From contig NZ_JACYMO010000004.1 of the NCBI RefSeq assembly GCF_014838825.1, positions 332,403-396,402 on the forward strand: 64,000 nucleotides of DNA, given 5' to 3'. Positions 45,872-59,925 of the stretch are shown here, one piece after another. Each line of letters starts with the position of its first letter. Position 1 is the stretch's first letter. Position numbers and translations under genes: made by a program. The notes below the pieces were generated by a model, which was not told the DNA's origin, did not search any database, and saw nothing but the letters and a program-made list of their open reading frames with translations. Source of the DNA: Erwinia persicina. Lineage in GTDB: Bacteria > Pseudomonadota > Gammaproteobacteria > Enterobacterales > Enterobacteriaceae.

Positions 45872-47806
45872 ATGTTCAAGTCTTGCCTTACGCTGACCGC
45901 ACTGCTGGTCAGCCATTCACTGGCCGCCGCCACGGTGGATTTCCGTCTGCTGGAAACCACCGACCTGCACAGTAATATGATGGATTTTGATTACTACAAA
46001 GATCAGCCCACCGAAAAGTATGGGCTGGTGCGTACCGCCTCGCTGATCGCCAGCGCCCGTCAGCAGGCGACGAACAGCGTACTGGTCGACAACGGGGATG
46101 TGATACAGGGCAGCCCGCTGGGTGACTACATGGCGGCGAAAGGACTCAGCGAGGGCGATATTCATCCGGTCTACAAAGCGATGAACACCCTTGATTACAC
46201 CGTGGGCAATCTGGGTAATCACGAGTTCAACTATGGCCTGGATTATCTGAAAAAAGCCCTTCACGGAGCGCGCTTCCCCTATATTAATGCCAATGTCATT
46301 GACGCAGGTACCGGCAAACCGCTGTTTACGCCCTATCTGATTAAAGCCGTTGAGGTACGTGACCGTGACGGCAAAACGCACAGCCTGAAGGTCGGCTACA
46401 TCGGCTTTGTCCCACCGCAGATTATGACCTGGGATAAAACCAATCTGACCGGCAAAGTGACCGTTGACGATATCACTGCCACCGCGAAAAAGTGGGTTCC
46501 TAAGATGCGAAAAGAGGGGGCTGACCTGATTGTGGCTATTCCTCACTCCGGGCTCTCCAGTGAGCCTTACCACGCGATGGCCGAGAACTCCGTGTATTAC
46601 TTAAGCCAGGTACCGGGCATTGATGCGATTATGTTCGGCCATGCTCACGCGGTCTTCCCCAGTGCCGATTTTGCTGACATCCCGGGCGCGGATATTAAAC
46701 AGGGTACGTTGAACGGTATTCCGGCGGTCATGCCGGGCATGTGGGGCGACCATCTGGGGGTGATTGATCTGGTGCTGAATAATGACAGCGGAGGCTGGCA
46801 GGTAGGCAGCGCCCGTGCGGAAGCCCGTCCGGTGTATGACAAAGCAGGCAAAAAATCGCTGGCGGCAGAGGACCCAGCTCTGGTGAAGGTGCTGGCGGAC
46901 GATCATGCCGCCACGCGTGAGTTTGTCAGCCAGCCGATTGGCAAATCAGCGGATGTGATGGCCAGCTATCTGTCGCTGGTGCAGGATGACCCGACGGTAC
47001 AAATCGTTAATAACGCCCAGCGTGCCTACACCAGGCACTTTATTCAGGGCGATCCTGATCTTTCCCGCCTGCCCGTGCTGGCAGCCGCGGCCCCGTTTAA
47101 AGCCGGTGGCCGTAAAAACGATCCGGCAAGCTATGTCGAAGTGGAGAAAGGACAGCTGACCTTCCGCAATGCAGCCGATCTTTATCTCTATCCTAATACC
47201 CTGGTGGTGGTCAAAGCCAGCGGTGAGCAGGTTAAACAGTGGCTGGAGTGTTCCGCCGGGCAGTTTAATCAGATTGATGTCCACAGCAGCAAACCGCAGT
47301 CGCTGATCAACTGGGATTTCCGTACCTATAACTTTGACGTGATTGATGGCGTTGACTATCAGATCGACGTCACTCAGCCTGCCCGCTATGACGCGGAGTG
47401 CGGACTGATCAATGAAAAGGCCTCGCGCATTCGCCATCTGACCTTTAACGGCAAGCCGATTGACCCGAACGCCCTTTTCCTGGTCGCCACCAATAACTAT
47501 CGCGCCTATGGCGGTAAATTTGCCGGAACCGGGGATAAGCAGATTGCCTTTGCTTCACCGGACGAAAACCGGTCAGTGCTGGCCGCCTATATTGGCGCGC
47601 AGACAAAGGAACAAGGCGAGGTGAAACCGCAGGCAGATAATAACTGGCGGCTGGCACCAATCCACAGCAGCACGCCGCTGGATATTCGCTTCGAAACTGC
47701 ACCGGGAGAAAAGGCCGCCGCATTTATTCGCAGCCACGCGCAGTACCCGATGAAACAGGTGGGAACGGATGAGATTGGATTTGCTATCTATCAGTTAAAA
47801 CCGTAA
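45872..47806 (+). CDS. cpdB: 2',3'-cyclic-nucleotide 2'-phosphodiesterase CpdB
   Basis: A 644-residue periplasmic enzyme hydrolysing 2',3'-cyclic nucleotides to 3'-nucleotides and then to nucleosides, which allows use of external nucleotides. The signal peptide [20 protein letters not shown] precedes a calcineurin-like metallophosphatase domain with [32 protein letters not shown] and FGHAHAVFP. The C-terminal 5'-nucleotidase domain (about residues 370-620) binds the base; [17 protein letters not shown] is typical. Length agrees with E. coli CpdB (647). AAAGGGAG lies upstream of the ATG. Confidence 0.96.
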   Translation: MFKSCLTLTALLVSHSLAAATVDFRLLETTDLHSNMMDFDYYKDQPTEKYGLVRTASLIASARQQATNSVLVDNGDVIQGSPLGDYMAAKGLSEGDIHPVYKAMNTLDYTVGNLGNHEFNYGLDYLKKALHGARFPYINANVIDAGTGKPLFTPYLIKAVEVRDRDGKTHSLKVGYIGFVPPQIMTWDKTNLTGKVTVDDITATAKKWVPKMRKEGADLIVAIPHSGLSSEPYHAMAENSVYYLSQVPGIDAIMFGHAHAVFPSADFADIPGADIKQGTLNGIPAVMPGMWGDHLGVIDLVLNNDSGGWQVGSARAEARPVYDKAGKKSLAAEDPALVKVLADDHAATREFVSQPIGKSADVMASYLSLVQDDPTVQIVNNAQRAYTRHFIQGDPDLSRLPVLAAAAPFKAGGRKNDPASYVEVEKGQLTFRNAADLYLYPNTLVVVKASGEQVKQWLECSAGQFNQIDVHSSKPQSLINWDFRTYNFDVIDGVDYQIDVTQPARYDAECGLINEKASRIRHLTFNGKPIDPNALFLVATNNYRAYGGKFAGTGDKQIAFASPDENRSVLAAYIGAQTKEQGEVKPQADNNWRLAPIHSSTPLDIRFETAPGEKAAAFIRSHAQYPMKQVGTDEIGFAIYQLKP

Positions 47807-47815
47807 CGGTAAAAG

Positions 47816-47843
47816 ACGCCCGGCCGCATTAAGCACCGGGCGT
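47816..47843. terminator. Hairpin between convergent cpdB and fklB
   Basis: ACGCCCGG and CCGGGCGT form a perfect 8-base stem around a 12-base loop between the two stop codons. There is no T-run on either side, so it may block 3' decay or act weakly as a terminator. Confidence 0.45.
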
Positions 47844-47853
47844 GTGCAGGGCG

Positions 47854-48474
47854 TTACAGGATTTCCAGCAGTTCCACTTCAAACACCAGAGTGCTGAAAG
47901 GAGGAATGGATGCACCGGCACCACGCTCGCCGTAAGCGAGGTTGTGAGGGATCACCAGTTCCCATTTGGAACCCACCGGCATCAGGGTCAGGGCTTCGAT
48001 CCAGCCAGGGATCACACCGCTGACCGGGAACTCGGCCGGTTCGCCGCGCTGTACGGAGCTGTCGAACACGCTGCCGTCAATCAGCTTACCGGTATAGTGG
48101 ACGCGTACGCGATCCTGACGGGACGGGATAGCCCCTTCACCCTGCGTCAGGACGCTGAACTGCAGACCGGTCTCGGTGCTGCTGACGCCTTCACGCTGTG
48201 CGTAATCTTCCAGGAACTTCTGACCTTCAACTGCCATGGCCTTCTGACGCTCCTGACGCACCGCTTCAGCACGCTCGTGAACTTCACGCAGGGCGCGATG
48301 AACGACATCAACAGGAACGGACGGGGCATTCCCTTCCAGCGCATCGCGCAGACCTGCCAGCAGTGCTTCCGGCAGCAGACCCTGCAAGCCAGATTCCTGC
48401 AACTGTTGACCGACCTGTAAACCGATACCGTAACTTGCTTGCGCTTCAACGCTGTCAAAAGAAGGGGTTGTCAT
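47854..48474 (-). CDS. fklB: FKBP-type peptidyl-prolyl isomerase FklB (FKBP22)
   Basis: A 206-residue dimeric proline isomerase. The N-terminal helical dimerisation domain (about residues 1-90: [20 protein letters not shown]) joins the FKBP domain (about 110-206) with [18 protein letters not shown] and [20 protein letters not shown]. It lacks a signal peptide, so it is cytosolic, unlike FkpA. ATG 48474 has AAAGGAAAATCC upstream and gives exactly the E. coli length; the frame extends to 48639 without support. Divergent from ytfB. Confidence 0.96.
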   Translation of the reverse strand: MTTPSFDSVEAQASYGIGLQVGQQLQESGLQGLLPEALLAGLRDALEGNAPSVPVDVVHRALREVHERAEAVRQERQKAMAVEGQKFLEDYAQREGVSSTETGLQFSVLTQGEGAIPSRQDRVRVHYTGKLIDGSVFDSSVQRGEPAEFPVSGVIPGWIEALTLMPVGSKWELVIPHNLAYGERGAGASIPPFSTLVFEVELLEIL

Positions 48475-48819
48475 GGATTTTCCTTTCATCATTGATAAAA
48501 CCGAAGACGAAGCATAACAGCGCAGACAACGGGCGTAAAATCCCATCTTCCCCTGGTGACTTTTCCCCGGGAAACGGAAACAATAACGCCACTCACTATT
48601 AGCACCTGACAGGGTGCTTAAGCCTATACTGGGTAACATTCGGGCACAAAGACAGCCCGGAGGGATAACCCGTATTGGCTCAGCCAGATGTATTCAGAGG
48701 TTTAAATGGGCCAGATTGCCCGCAGGCGAAGGAATAAGCCGCTTTTTGTTGCCAGAATCAAACAGTGGTTGATGAAAAGCTCACCGTTCGCGCGAGTATC
48801 GCGCCAGGAGGAAGAGACC

Positions 48820-49374
48820 ATGCCAAACGCATCGCTCACATCACGCTTATCGCCGTGGTTCAGCCGCCTCTGGCACCTGCCAGATGAGGTTCGCTGGATG
48901 GACCCGCTTCCCCCGCGCCACCGTCGTGGGATTATCGCTGCAGTACTGGTGATTCTGCTGGCCTTCCTGTGGCCCGCCCCCCAGCGCAGCGTGGCCCCGG
49001 TAACGCCAATCCAAAGTGGTTCCGGTACTGAGGTACCGCTCCAGGCGGAGATCAGCGAAACTCCCGCACCGACGCCTGCTCCGGTCGAAACCACACCGCA
49101 GCCGGACGCCCAGGGCGAGTGGCGTGATTTCACCATTGCATCCGGGCAGACGCTGGCCCAGCTGTTCCGCGATAATAATCTGCCGGTCAATGATGTCTTT
49201 GCCATGGCGCAGGTGGAGGGCGACGATAAACCGCTCAGTACCTTACATGCGGGGCAGGCGGTGAAAATCCGACAGAATGCACAGGGCGTGGTGACGGGAT
49301 TAACGCTGGAAGGGACGAACGGAGAGATTCTGTTTACCCGACAGGCGGACGGGACATTCTTAAAAGCACAGTAA
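48820..49374 (+). CDS. ytfB: OapA/YtfB family cell-division-associated protein
   Basis: A 184-residue single-pass inner-membrane protein. Its conserved cytoplasmic start carries RWMDPLPPRHRRGI just before the membrane helix (AAVLVILLAFLWPA), then a Pro/Thr-rich linker, then a C-terminal OapA/LysM-like domain (ASGQTLAQLFRDNNLPVNDV) expected to bind glycans. E. coli YtfB localises to the septum. ATG 48820 is preferred because AGGAGG lies eight bases upstream; two earlier in-frame ATGs (48706 and 48772) lack such a site. E. coli YtfB is somewhat longer (212) because of its linker. Confidence 0.9.
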   Translation: MPNASLTSRLSPWFSRLWHLPDEVRWMDPLPPRHRRGIIAAVLVILLAFLWPAPQRSVAPVTPIQSGSGTEVPLQAEISETPAPTPAPVETTPQPDAQGEWRDFTIASGQTLAQLFRDNNLPVNDVFAMAQVEGDDKPLSTLHAGQAVKIRQNAQGVVTGLTLEGTNGEILFTRQADGTFLKAQ

Positions 49375-49427
49375 AATCGATTGCCGGATATCCGGCGACG
49401 AAAACAGTAACATTTCAGGCTATAAAC

Positions 49428-49458
49428 AAAAACGCCGCCCCGAGGGGCGGCGTTCTTT
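49428..49458 (-). terminator. rplI: Terminator of the rpsF-priB-rpsR-rplI operon
   Basis: On the - strand AACGCCGCCCC, TC, GGGGCGGCGTT is followed by TTTGTTTAT. A strong stem 18 bases behind the rplI stop codon. Confidence 0.85.
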
Positions 49459-49476
49459 CATCTGAAACGTCAGCGA

Positions 49477-49941
<465 letters not shown>

Positions 49942-49967
49942 TTAAAGTCGTTAATGGACAGTTGCCG

Positions 49968-50517
<550 letters not shown>

Positions 50518-50522
50518 GGAAA

Positions 50523-50990
<468 letters not shown>

Positions 50991-51087
50991 TAAGCCATGA
51001 CCTGATAACTATCGGGTCACAACCTGAGAATGCGGCTGAAAAATTGACGCGTAATCATACTTGCGAGGGGTGACGAACACAAGGTAA

Positions 51088-51150
51088 AGATCGGTCTTTA
51101 GCCCACTATTTTGGGCAGCACGAAAAATGACCGACCTCCCGGGCCGATCG
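51088..51150. repeat. REP-like palindromes
   Basis: GATCGGTC (51089) pairs with GACCGACC (51129) and GATCGG with CCGATC (51144), with an inner GCCCA/TGGGC stem at 51101-51116. It lies between the rpsF promoter region and the yjfP 3' end and is a looser member of the palindrome family. Confidence 0.45.
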
Positions 51151-51163
51151 TCTTTCCCACCGA

Positions 51164-51913
51164 TTACAGATGCTGTTTAAAAAACGTCGTCATCGCCGTT
51201 AATGCCGGGGGGGTGATACGGTGCCCGACACCTTTTTCAGTCAGAAAGGTCAGGTTACTATCCTGACCGCTGTCACGCAGCGCTTTTTCCAGCCGCACGC
51301 TTTCTGCTGCCGGAACCACCTCATCGGCTTCCCCGTGCCACACCAGCAGCGGCCGGCTGGCGAGCTTGTCTAACTGATGGCTGACTTCGTACTCCGCCAG
51401 CGGTGCCAGCCGGGCGGCCAGCGCGTGACGCTCGTCAGGCGTCTGTGCCACCAGCGGCGGAAACAGCGTCTGCGCCAGCTGGCTGAAATAACCGGAACCC
51501 ATCATGCAGGCGGCACTGTGTAGCTGGGGATAGCGTGCCAGCGAGCCCAGCGCCGTCATCCCCCCCATGGATGCCCCGGCCACCGCCAGCCGCGAACCGT
51601 CTACCCACTGCCGTTCACGCAGCGCCTGTTCAATCGCCGGCAGTTCATCGATATTGCTGCGCAGGATCTCCCAGAAATGGGTTAACCGCCGTTCAGCGTC
51701 ACCATCATAACGGGCACCGTGCATAGCGGCGTCGGGCAGTATGGCCCGTAATCCCGCCTGTGCCAGCGCGACCGCAAAATACGCGTAGACCTCTTTTGAA
51801 GAGGTATAGCCATGCCAGAACAGCACGGTGGGTAACGGCGTGTCCCGCAGTCCCGCCGGGGACGCATGTAAGCATTCAATACCGGCGAAACACTCTGTGT
51901 TCACTTCAATCAT
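51164..51913 (-). CDS. yjfP: Alpha/beta-hydrolase esterase YjfP
   Basis: A 249-residue serine esterase of the alpha/beta-hydrolase fold. The oxyanion-hole region FWHGYTSSKEVYAYFAVALA, the nucleophile elbow GASMGGMTALG (Ser at about residue 117), Asp/Glu in WHGEADEVVPA and the terminal His in GVGHRITP complete the triad. E. coli YjfP hydrolyses short-chain esters; its in vivo substrate is unknown. ATG 51913 has AAGGAGAGGG directly upstream and gives the E. coli length; the frame extends to 51982 without support. Divergent from the following chemoreceptor. Confidence 0.92.
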   Translation of the reverse strand: MIEVNTECFAGIECLHASPAGLRDTPLPTVLFWHGYTSSKEVYAYFAVALAQAGLRAILPDAAMHGARYDGDAERRLTHFWEILRSNIDELPAIEQALRERQWVDGSRLAVAGASMGGMTALGSLARYPQLHSAACMMGSGYFSQLAQTLFPPLVAQTPDERHALAARLAPLAEYEVSHQLDKLASRPLLVWHGEADEVVPAAESVRLEKALRDSGQDSNLTFLTEKGVGHRITPPALTAMTTFFKQHL

Positions 51914-52065
51914 TCCCTCTCCTTGCCATTGCCAGTGGGCGTACGCTCCATAACGAGCGACGGTTAAGCGGGTGAAGGTCAATTTATCCCCTAAGTTTAT
52001 GGGGTAAATTTTCCCGATGTGCTGCCGTTAACCCGTACCAGACCCTAACGATTAAAGGCACAACA

Positions 52066-54003
52066 ATGAAACGTCTCTCTCTCAAGACATGGAGTCTGGG
52101 CGTAAAACTTTCGGTACTGACCTCGGCGAGCGTCGCGGTACTGTTTATCATTTTAACTCTGACACTGAGCCACAATGCAGCAAAACAGGTGCATACACTG
52201 ACGCAGGCAGATATGGAAAACCAGGTGAACGGCATTGGCGATATGGCCAGCATGTTTAACACCACCCTCAGTGAAGAAGTCAGCAATTACACGGCTCTCT
52301 TCCAGAGCTTCCTGCCGAAGCGCTTCACACTGGATTCATCCCAGCAGATTACCGTGGGCGATCAGCAGACGCCAACGCTGCGTGCCGGACTGCGCACGTT
52401 AAACCTCGACCAGGTGCTGGTCGATGATTTTAAAGATCGCACCGGGGCCATTGCCACGATTTTTGTCCGTACCCAGGGCGATAAGTTTGTCCGTGTTTCC
52501 ACCTCGCTGCGTAAAGAGGATGGCGAACGGGCCATCGGCACCCAGCTTGACCCTAACAGCCCCGCCTGGCAGCCGGTACAGAAAGGTGAGATTTATCGCG
52601 GCGTTGCGCTGCTGTTTGGCAAACGTTACATCACCCAGTATCAACCGGTGCGTGATGAGACAGGACAGGTCATTGCCATTCTGTTTGTTGGGGTGGATAT
52701 CAGTAAACAGTATGCGGTGATCCGGGAAAAAGTGCTGGCGAAGCATCTGGGCGACAGCGGGGACTTCTACGTCCTGAACCGCACAGCGGGCAAGCAGCAC
52801 GGCCACTACCTGTTCCATCGCAGTCTGGAGGGCAAGCTCCCCGGGTTGCCCCAGGCGGTGCTACAGCAGCTGCTGACGCAGCCACAGGGCAAGCTGGAGG
52901 TCACTGACGATAAAGGGACGGAGAAAATCCTCGCCTGGCAGTACCTGCCGGAGTGGAACTGGGTAGTGGTCGGTGACGTCGACAAAGCCAGCCTGCTGGC
53001 CCCGGTACAGCAAACCCGCAACCTGTTCCTGCTGATTGGCGCGGCCCTGGTCGCTGTTTTCGCCGTGATGTTCGTCTGGATCACCCGTCGCTGGCTGAGT
53101 CAGCCCCTGCAGCAGGTCATTACCCTGGCGCGGCAGTATGCGGCGGGCAACCTGCTGGCAACGCTGGAGACACGGCGTCAGGATGAAGTGGGCCAGCTGA
53201 TTGTGGCGATTAACGGCATCGGCGACGGGCTGGAGCGCGTCGTTGCCCAAGTGCGTCACGCCGCCGATGAGATCGCCAGCGGCACGGAGGCGATTGTCAC
53301 CAGCAGCGGTAATATCAGCGAGCAGATTACCCGTCAGGCCAGCAGCGTGGAAGAGACATCGGCCAGTATGGAGCAACTGGGGGCAACGGTAGAGCAGAAC
53401 GCTGGCAACGTCACGCAGGCGCTGCGGCTGGTGAGTGAAGCGGCAGACGCGGTCAGTCACGGCGCAACGACCGTGGGCCAGTCGGTGCTGACCATGTCCG
53501 ATATCAGGACCGCCTCACAAGCGATTGCCGATATCACCCAGGTGATCGAATCCATCGCCTTCCAGACCAATATTCTGGCTCTGAATGCCGCGGTGGAAGC
53601 TGCACGTGCTGGTGAAAACGGTAAAGGCTTTGCGGTGGTCGCCGCCGAAGTGCGGGCGCTGGCGCAGCGCAGTGCACACGCCGCGAAAGAGATCGACCAC
53701 CTGATTGCCGACTCGCTGCAGAAAGTGGTGCAAGGACACGATCTCTCAGAGCAGACCCGCCAGGCAATGGATAACATCACCGGGCGCATAGACCAGGTTA
53801 AGGCGCTAATGAGTGAAATTAACGTGGCATCACACGAGCAGTCGACCGGCATCAGCCACGTCAACCTTGCCATGGCGCAAATTGGCCAGGCCACGCATCA
53901 GAACAGTGAACTGGTCGTGCATTCTGAGCAGACCGCTCAGGAACTGAGCCGTAAAGGGCATCACCTCAGCGAGCTGGTACAGGTGTTTAGCGTCAAGTCA
54001 TAA
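52066..54003 (+). CDS. Cache-domain methyl-accepting chemotaxis protein
   Basis: A 645-residue chemoreceptor. After a membrane helix (about residues 14-34) comes a large periplasmic domain of Cache type (about 40-310), including [20 protein letters not shown]-like folds near residue 210 and [20 protein letters not shown] near its end. The second helix ([20 protein letters not shown]) leads to HAMP and a signalling domain with the tip [20 protein letters not shown]. The C-terminus ([12 protein letters not shown]) lacks an NWETF tail. Ligands of such receptors are often small organic acids or amines, but none can be assigned here. bsmA follows on the same strand. Confidence 0.9.
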   Translation: MKRLSLKTWSLGVKLSVLTSASVAVLFIILTLTLSHNAAKQVHTLTQADMENQVNGIGDMASMFNTTLSEEVSNYTALFQSFLPKRFTLDSSQQITVGDQQTPTLRAGLRTLNLDQVLVDDFKDRTGAIATIFVRTQGDKFVRVSTSLRKEDGERAIGTQLDPNSPAWQPVQKGEIYRGVALLFGKRYITQYQPVRDETGQVIAILFVGVDISKQYAVIREKVLAKHLGDSGDFYVLNRTAGKQHGHYLFHRSLEGKLPGLPQAVLQQLLTQPQGKLEVTDDKGTEKILAWQYLPEWNWVVVGDVDKASLLAPVQQTRNLFLLIGAALVAVFAVMFVWITRRWLSQPLQQVITLARQYAAGNLLATLETRRQDEVGQLIVAINGIGDGLERVVAQVRHAADEIASGTEAIVTSSGNISEQITRQASSVEETSASMEQLGATVEQNAGNVTQALRLVSEAADAVSHGATTVGQSVLTMSDIRTASQAIADITQVIESIAFQTNILALNAAVEAARAGENGKGFAVVAAEVRALAQRSAHAAKEIDHLIADSLQKVVQGHDLSEQTRQAMDNITGRIDQVKALMSEINVASHEQSTGISHVNLAMAQIGQATHQNSELVVHSEQTAQELSRKGHHLSELVQVFSVKS

Positions 54004-54045
54004 ACTGGCTTACACTGGATATCAGCGTTTTTTGAGGTGATGACC

Positions 54046-54366
54046 ATGCGCCCACTGATTGCCCTGCTGACCGTCCTGCTGTTGAGCAGCTGTGGTGTGC
54101 TGAACAGCACGCCACAGCCCCCACCACCACCCGCCTCTCAGGCGGTGGAAATTAACCGCGCACAGAGCGCGAATCTGCCGCGTCTGGGAACCGCCAGCGT
54201 TACCGTGCGTGGTTCCCCGGACGATGCCGGGCGCGCACTGGCAGCGAAAGCCAATGCTGCCGGGGCCCGCTACTATCAAATTGTGATGATCAGTGAGACT
54301 GTCGCCCCGGGCCTGTGGTATGCCTCAGCGATCTTCTACGGCGCTTCAGCCACTGGCGCGCAGTAG
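54046..54366 (+). CDS. bsmA: Biofilm peroxide-resistance lipoprotein BsmA
   Basis: A 106-residue lipoprotein of the DUF1471 (YhcN/BhsA/McbA) family. The lipobox LLSSC gives lipidated Cys16. A Pro-rich linker leads to the conserved VTVRGSPDDAGRALAAKANA and a C-terminal strand ending WYASAIFYGAS. In E. coli BsmA (YjfO) affects peroxide tolerance in biofilms. ATG 54046 has GAGGTGA upstream; GTG 54037 and ATG 54040 are in frame. The gene lies 42 bases behind the chemoreceptor. Confidence 0.88.
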   Translation: MRPLIALLTVLLLSSCGVLNSTPQPPPPPASQAVEINRAQSANLPRLGTASVTVRGSPDDAGRALAAKANAAGARYYQIVMISETVAPGLWYASAIFYGASATGAQ

Positions 54367-54475
54367 CCTTCGCTGATCTGTATTTCCAGAGGGGATAAAG
54401 CCCGCATCCGACGCCAGCAACACCAGACATCGTGGGGGTGGGGAATGACGGGGCGCAGGTCACGCCCCGGGAGAT

Positions 54476-55213
54476 TTACTTCGCGCTGCGCTGGCGTACC
54501 GCTTCAAACAGACAGACACCGGTCGCCACCGAGACGTTAAGCGAAGAAACGCTTCCTGCCATCGGAATGCTGATCAGCTCATCACAGTGCTCACGGGTCA
54601 GGCGACGCATCCCCTCCCCTTCAGCCCCCATCACCAGCGCCATCGGGCCGGTCATTTTGCTCTGGTACAGAGTATGGTCAGCTTCACCAGCCGTGCCGAC
54701 AATCCATACGTTAGCCTCCTGCAGTACGCGCATGGTGCGTGCCAGGTTAGTGACGCGGATCAGCGGGATATGCTCGGCCGCCCCGCTGGCCACTTTTTTG
54801 GCCGTCGCATTCAGCTGGGCTGAACGGTCTTTAGGCAAGATAATCGCGTGGACCCCGGCGGCATCGGCGCTGCGCATGCAGGCACCAAGATTGTGCGGGT
54901 CGGTCACGCCGTCCAGAATCAGCAGGAACGGACTGTCCAGGCTGGCCAGCAGGTCCGGCAGGTCGCCTTCCTGATACTGACGGCCCGGTTTCACCCGGGC
55001 GATAATGCCCTGATGCACAGCACCTTCTGATTTGCTATCCAGCACCTGCTTGCTCGCCACCTGAATGACAATGCCCTGCGCTTCCAGCGCTTTAACCAGC
55101 GTTTGCAGACGACGATCGTCACGCCCTTTCAGGATAAACACTTCCTGGAAACGCTGGGGATCGCTGTCAAGCAGCGCCTGCACGGCGTGGATACCAAAAA
55201 CAATTTCACTCAT
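54476..55213 (-). CDS. rlmB: 23S rRNA G2251 2'-O-methyltransferase RlmB
   Basis: A 245-residue SPOUT-family methyltransferase that modifies G2251 in the peptidyl-transferase P loop. The N-terminal substrate-binding domain ([20 protein letters not shown]) joins the knotted SAM domain with [20 protein letters not shown] (about residues 100-119), [11 protein letters not shown] and [20 protein letters not shown]. Same neighbourhood as in E. coli, behind rnr. A compound REP-like element fills the gap to rnr. Confidence 0.96.
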   Translation of the reverse strand: MSEIVFGIHAVQALLDSDPQRFQEVFILKGRDDRRLQTLVKALEAQGIVIQVASKQVLDSKSEGAVHQGIIARVKPGRQYQEGDLPDLLASLDSPFLLILDGVTDPHNLGACMRSADAAGVHAIILPKDRSAQLNATAKKVASGAAEHIPLIRVTNLARTMRVLQEANVWIVGTAGEADHTLYQSKMTGPMALVMGAEGEGMRRLTREHCDELISIPMAGSVSSLNVSVATGVCLFEAVRQRSAK

Positions 55214-55246
55214 GATTCAGTTACTCAACTTTCATATTCAGTAAGC

Positions 55247-55373
55247 GGGCTGACCGGAAAAGAAGGTCAGCCCCTAAGCTAATGATGACGAATATTACAG
55301 GCTGACCGAAGGCCAGCCTCTACGAGAAACAGGTTGCCCTGAACCGCAGGAGTCGACCCTTTTTCGGGTCGAC
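55247..55373. repeat. Three-dyad REP-like element
   Basis: Dyad one GGGCTGACC/GGTCAGCCC (55247-55273), dyad two GGCTGACC/GGCCAGCC (55300-55318, one mismatch) and dyad three GTCGACCC/GGGTCGAC (55352-55373). A stretch shared with the element at 10273-10293 (CCTGAACC-CAGG-TGACC type) links the two as the same compound repeat. It lies between rnr and rlmB. Confidence 0.7.
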
Positions 55374-55398
55374 CCGTATCGACAATGTGCTGTTGCCG

Positions 55399-57846
55399 TT
55401 ATTGTGCGGCGTCGGTTTTTTTCGCCCGCTTCGCGCGGGTGGCAGCCCCGATTTTACGGGTCTTGTCCGACGGTTTGCGGGGTTTTTTCTCTTTCGCTGC
55501 AGCAGGCGCCGCGCCGTCAGCGGCTTTCGCCGGGCGGAAAGCACTGTCCGGCTCAAAGTTGGCGCCTTTGCGCGGAGCTCGACGGCGGCTGCCGCTGTTC
55601 TTCGGCGCTGCACGCTTTTCGCGTTCGCGTTCGGTTTTCCCTTCACCACGCGGCTTACGGCTGCTTGAGATCAGCGCGAAGTCTATCTTGCGCTCGTCCA
55701 TATGCACTGCGTCAACGCGTACTTCCACCGTATCGCCAAGGCGATAGGTGCGGCCACCGGATTCACCAATCAGGCGCTGACCCACGGCATCAAAGCGGTA
55801 GTAGTCATTATCCAGCGTCGACACGTGTACCAGCCCGTCGATAAACAGATCGGTCAGACGCACGAAGAAGCCAAAGCCGGTGACGCTGGAGATCACGCCG
55901 GTAAAGGTTTCGCCAACCTGATCCTGCATGAAGTCACACTTCAGCCAGTCGGCCACATCTCGTGTGGCTTCGTCCGCACGGCGTTCCGTCAGGGAACAGT
56001 GCTGACCCAGCTGCAGCATCTGCGGCATCTCATAATGGTAACCACCGTTTGGCGTGGTGTTACCCTGCAACGTCCCCGCCTCCTTCGCCAGCAGGTACTT
56101 AATTGCACGATGCAGTAACAGGTCAGGGTAACGACGGATCGGCGAGGTAAAGTGTGCGTATGACGCCAGCGCCAGGCCGAAGTGGCCCCGGTTTTCCGGG
56201 TCGTAAACCGCCTGCTTCATGGAACGCAGCAGCATGGTTTGCAGCATTTCGTGATCCTGACGGCCCGCGATCTGACTCAGCAGTGCTGAATAATCCACCG
56301 GCTGCGGCTTATCACCACCCGGAAGGGTCAGGCCCAGCTCGTTCAGCACCGAGCGGAAGCTCTTAATGCTCTCATCACCCGGACGGTCATGATCGCGGAA
56401 CAGCGCAGGCTCGTTGTTTTTCTCAACGTAGCGCGCTGAAGCGATGTTCGCGAGGATCATGCACTCTTCGATCAGCTTGTGGGCATCGTTACGGGAAACC
56501 TGCTCCACGCGCTCAATGCGGCGATCGGCGTTGAAGATAAACTTCGCTTCATCCGTTTCAAACGAAATGCCACCGCGCTGCTCACGCGCTTTTTCCAGCG
56601 CCAGATACATGCGGTGCAGCTCTTCCAGATCCTTCACCAGCGGCTCGTACTGCTGACGCAGTTCCTGATGCCCCTGCAGAATGTTCCACACTTTGTTGTA
56701 AGTCAGACGCGCGAAGGAGTTCATCACCGCTTCGTAGTGCTTGTAACCTGTCAGTTTACCGGTCGAGGAGATGGTCATCTCACACACCATACACAGGCGG
56801 TCCACTTCCGGGTTCAGGGAACACAGACCGTTAGACAGCACTTCCGGCAGCATCGGGATCACCTGGGACGGGAAGTAAACCGATGTACCACGGTTAACCG
56901 CCTCATCATCCAGCGGCGTGCCCGGGCGCACGTAATAGCTTACGTCAGCAATGGCTACCCACAGGCGCCAGCCGCCGCCGCGTTTGCGTTCACAGAACAC
57001 GGCGTCATCGAAGTCACGGGCATCTTCGCCATCAATGGTGACCAGCGGCAGATCGCGCAGGTCGACGCGGCCCTGTTTCGCCTCTTCCGGCACTTCTTCG
57101 CTCAGATGGGCAATCTGTTTTTCCAGCGCTTCTGGCCACTCGTGCGGAATATCATGCGTACGCAGCGCCATATCAACGGCCATGCTGGTCCCCATGTTAT
57201 CGCCCAGCACTTCAACGACTTTACCCACGGCCTTGCTGCGGCGGGTCGGACGCTGAGTCAGCTCCACCACCACCACATAGCCCATACGCGCGCCCATCAG
57301 CTCGTCAGCCGGGATAAGAATGTCAAAGCTCAGACGGCTGTCATCCGGCACCACAAAGCCGACGCCGGAGTCGGTGAAATAGCGGCCAACGATCTGGGCA
57401 TTACGTGGCTCAACCACGCGTACCACGCGTGCCTCACGGCGGCCTTTACGATCGGCACCCATTGCCTGCGCGAGGATCATGTCCCCGTGCATGCACATTT
57501 TCATCTGTTCCGCAGAAAGATAGAGATCGTCCTTGCTGCCTTCAATGCGCAGGAAGCCAAAGCCGTCGCGATGGCCGATCACTTTGCCTTTCAGCAGGTC
57601 CAGACGCTCCGGCAGCGCATAGCATTGACGGCGGGTGAACAATAACTGCCCGTCACGCTCCATGGCGCGCAGACGGCGGCGCAGCGCTTCAGTCTGCTCT
57701 TCTCCACTGATGGAGAGTTCTTCTGCCAGCTCTTCACGGCTGGCCGGTTTTTCACGTTTATCCAGGTGGGCAAGAATGAACTCGCGGCTGGGAATAGGGT
57801 TTTCGTACTTTTCAGCTTCTCGTTCCTGAAAGGGATCGTGTGACAT
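55399..57846 (-). CDS. rnr: Ribonuclease R
   Basis: An 815-residue processive 3'-5' exoribonuclease that degrades structured RNA, acts in tmRNA quality control and rises in cold and stationary phase. An N-terminal HTH-like region is followed by two cold-shock domains (about 85-240), the RNB catalytic domain (about 260-600; the acidic metal ligands lie in [15 protein letters not shown]) and the S1 domain (about 645-730). A Lys/Arg-rich C-terminal tail (about 740-815) helps unwind RNA. Length agrees with E. coli RNase R (813). It follows nsrR after 16 bases, forming one operon. Confidence 0.97.
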   Translation of the reverse strand: MSHDPFQEREAEKYENPIPSREFILAHLDKREKPASREELAEELSISGEEQTEALRRRLRAMERDGQLLFTRRQCYALPERLDLLKGKVIGHRDGFGFLRIEGSKDDLYLSAEQMKMCMHGDMILAQAMGADRKGRREARVVRVVEPRNAQIVGRYFTDSGVGFVVPDDSRLSFDILIPADELMGARMGYVVVVELTQRPTRRSKAVGKVVEVLGDNMGTSMAVDMALRTHDIPHEWPEALEKQIAHLSEEVPEEAKQGRVDLRDLPLVTIDGEDARDFDDAVFCERKRGGGWRLWVAIADVSYYVRPGTPLDDEAVNRGTSVYFPSQVIPMLPEVLSNGLCSLNPEVDRLCMVCEMTISSTGKLTGYKHYEAVMNSFARLTYNKVWNILQGHQELRQQYEPLVKDLEELHRMYLALEKAREQRGGISFETDEAKFIFNADRRIERVEQVSRNDAHKLIEECMILANIASARYVEKNNEPALFRDHDRPGDESIKSFRSVLNELGLTLPGGDKPQPVDYSALLSQIAGRQDHEMLQTMLLRSMKQAVYDPENRGHFGLALASYAHFTSPIRRYPDLLLHRAIKYLLAKEAGTLQGNTTPNGGYHYEMPQMLQLGQHCSLTERRADEATRDVADWLKCDFMQDQVGETFTGVISSVTGFGFFVRLTDLFIDGLVHVSTLDNDYYRFDAVGQRLIGESGGRTYRLGDTVEVRVDAVHMDERKIDFALISSSRKPRGEGKTEREREKRAAPKNSGSRRRAPRKGANFEPDSAFRPAKAADGAAPAAAKEKKPRKPSDKTRKIGAATRAKRAKKTDAAQ

Positions 57847-57862
57847 CGAGGTTCCTCCGTTG

Positions 57863-58306
57863 TCAGCTGCTCAGTGAAGGTCGTTCACTCAGCAAAATTT
57901 GGTAGAGCGGATTGTTGTCTTCAACCAGGTCGGCCAGGGTGTATTGGTCAAGCTCATGCAGAAAACTCTGCAGAGCATCATGCAGCGCTTTCTTCAGGCG
58001 GCAGGCTGAGGTGATGTGACAAAAGTCACTGTGGCAGTTCACCAACTGCAGCGGTTCCAGCGCGCGAACCACCTGACCAATCACAATGTCTCCGGCGGGT
58101 TGCCCCAGACGGATGCCACCATTTTTACCTCGTACGGCAGCAATGTACCCGGCACGACTAAGGTGATTGATAATTTTGACCATATGATTACGTGACACAC
58201 CATAAGTGTCTGTCACTTCACTGATACTGGTCATCTGGCCTGCCGGTAGCGAAGCGAGATAGATCAGCGCGCGTAAGCCGTAATCGGTAAAACTGGTTAG
58301 CTGCAC
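57863..58306 (-). CDS. nsrR: Nitric-oxide-sensing repressor NsrR
   Basis: A 147-residue Rrf2-family repressor carrying a [2Fe-2S]/[4Fe-4S] cluster that loses DNA binding when nitrosylated; it controls NO-detoxifying genes. The winged HTH is at about residues 1-60 ([20 protein letters not shown]), and the cluster cysteines are Cys91, Cys96 and Cys102 in [15 protein letters not shown]. Sequence is near-identical to E. coli NsrR. It begins the nsrR-rnr operon; purA lies upstream on the same strand. Confidence 0.96.
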   Translation of the reverse strand: MQLTSFTDYGLRALIYLASLPAGQMTSISEVTDTYGVSRNHMVKIINHLSRAGYIAAVRGKNGGIRLGQPAGDIVIGQVVRALEPLQLVNCHSDFCHITSACRLKKALHDALQSFLHELDQYTLADLVEDNNPLYQILLSERPSLSS

Positions 58307-58462
58307 GATAACCTCAAAGATACAACCGCAGGTGAAGTTGTGATCCGCTCAAGAATTTGTATGGTTAACAATGATAATAAACCAGCCGGGGCTAGCCGGG
58401 CCATTTTATTTAAGGTGAGAACGGCAGAAGGGAACGGCAGGAAACCGGTACTGACTAAGAGC

Positions 58463-58481
58463 TGGCCGGGCAACGCCCGGC
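58463..58481. terminator. purA: Stem-loop behind purA
   Basis: GGCCGGGC, AAC, GCCCGGCC: a perfect 8-base GC stem 12 bases behind the purA stop codon. There is no T-run on the - strand, so termination would be weak or factor-assisted. Confidence 0.5.
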
Positions 58482-58492
58482 CTGAAACGACA

Positions 58493-59794
<1,302 letters not shown>

Positions 59795-59925
59795 TCAAAA
59801 TCACCGATTGCTTAAAAAAGGATTCTACCATCGTCATTTCCCTCTTTCAGCAGTTTTAGCATACGATTGCGTACTTTTTTGCCAGCGAGGGAAATGTACA
59901 CCCCGGTTTGCCGGGTATTTTTGAT

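Noticed and set aside
56479-57645. 388-residue frame on the + strand
   Set aside because: Lies entirely antisense within rnr, whose protein is highly conserved. It reflects GC-rich third positions, not a gene.
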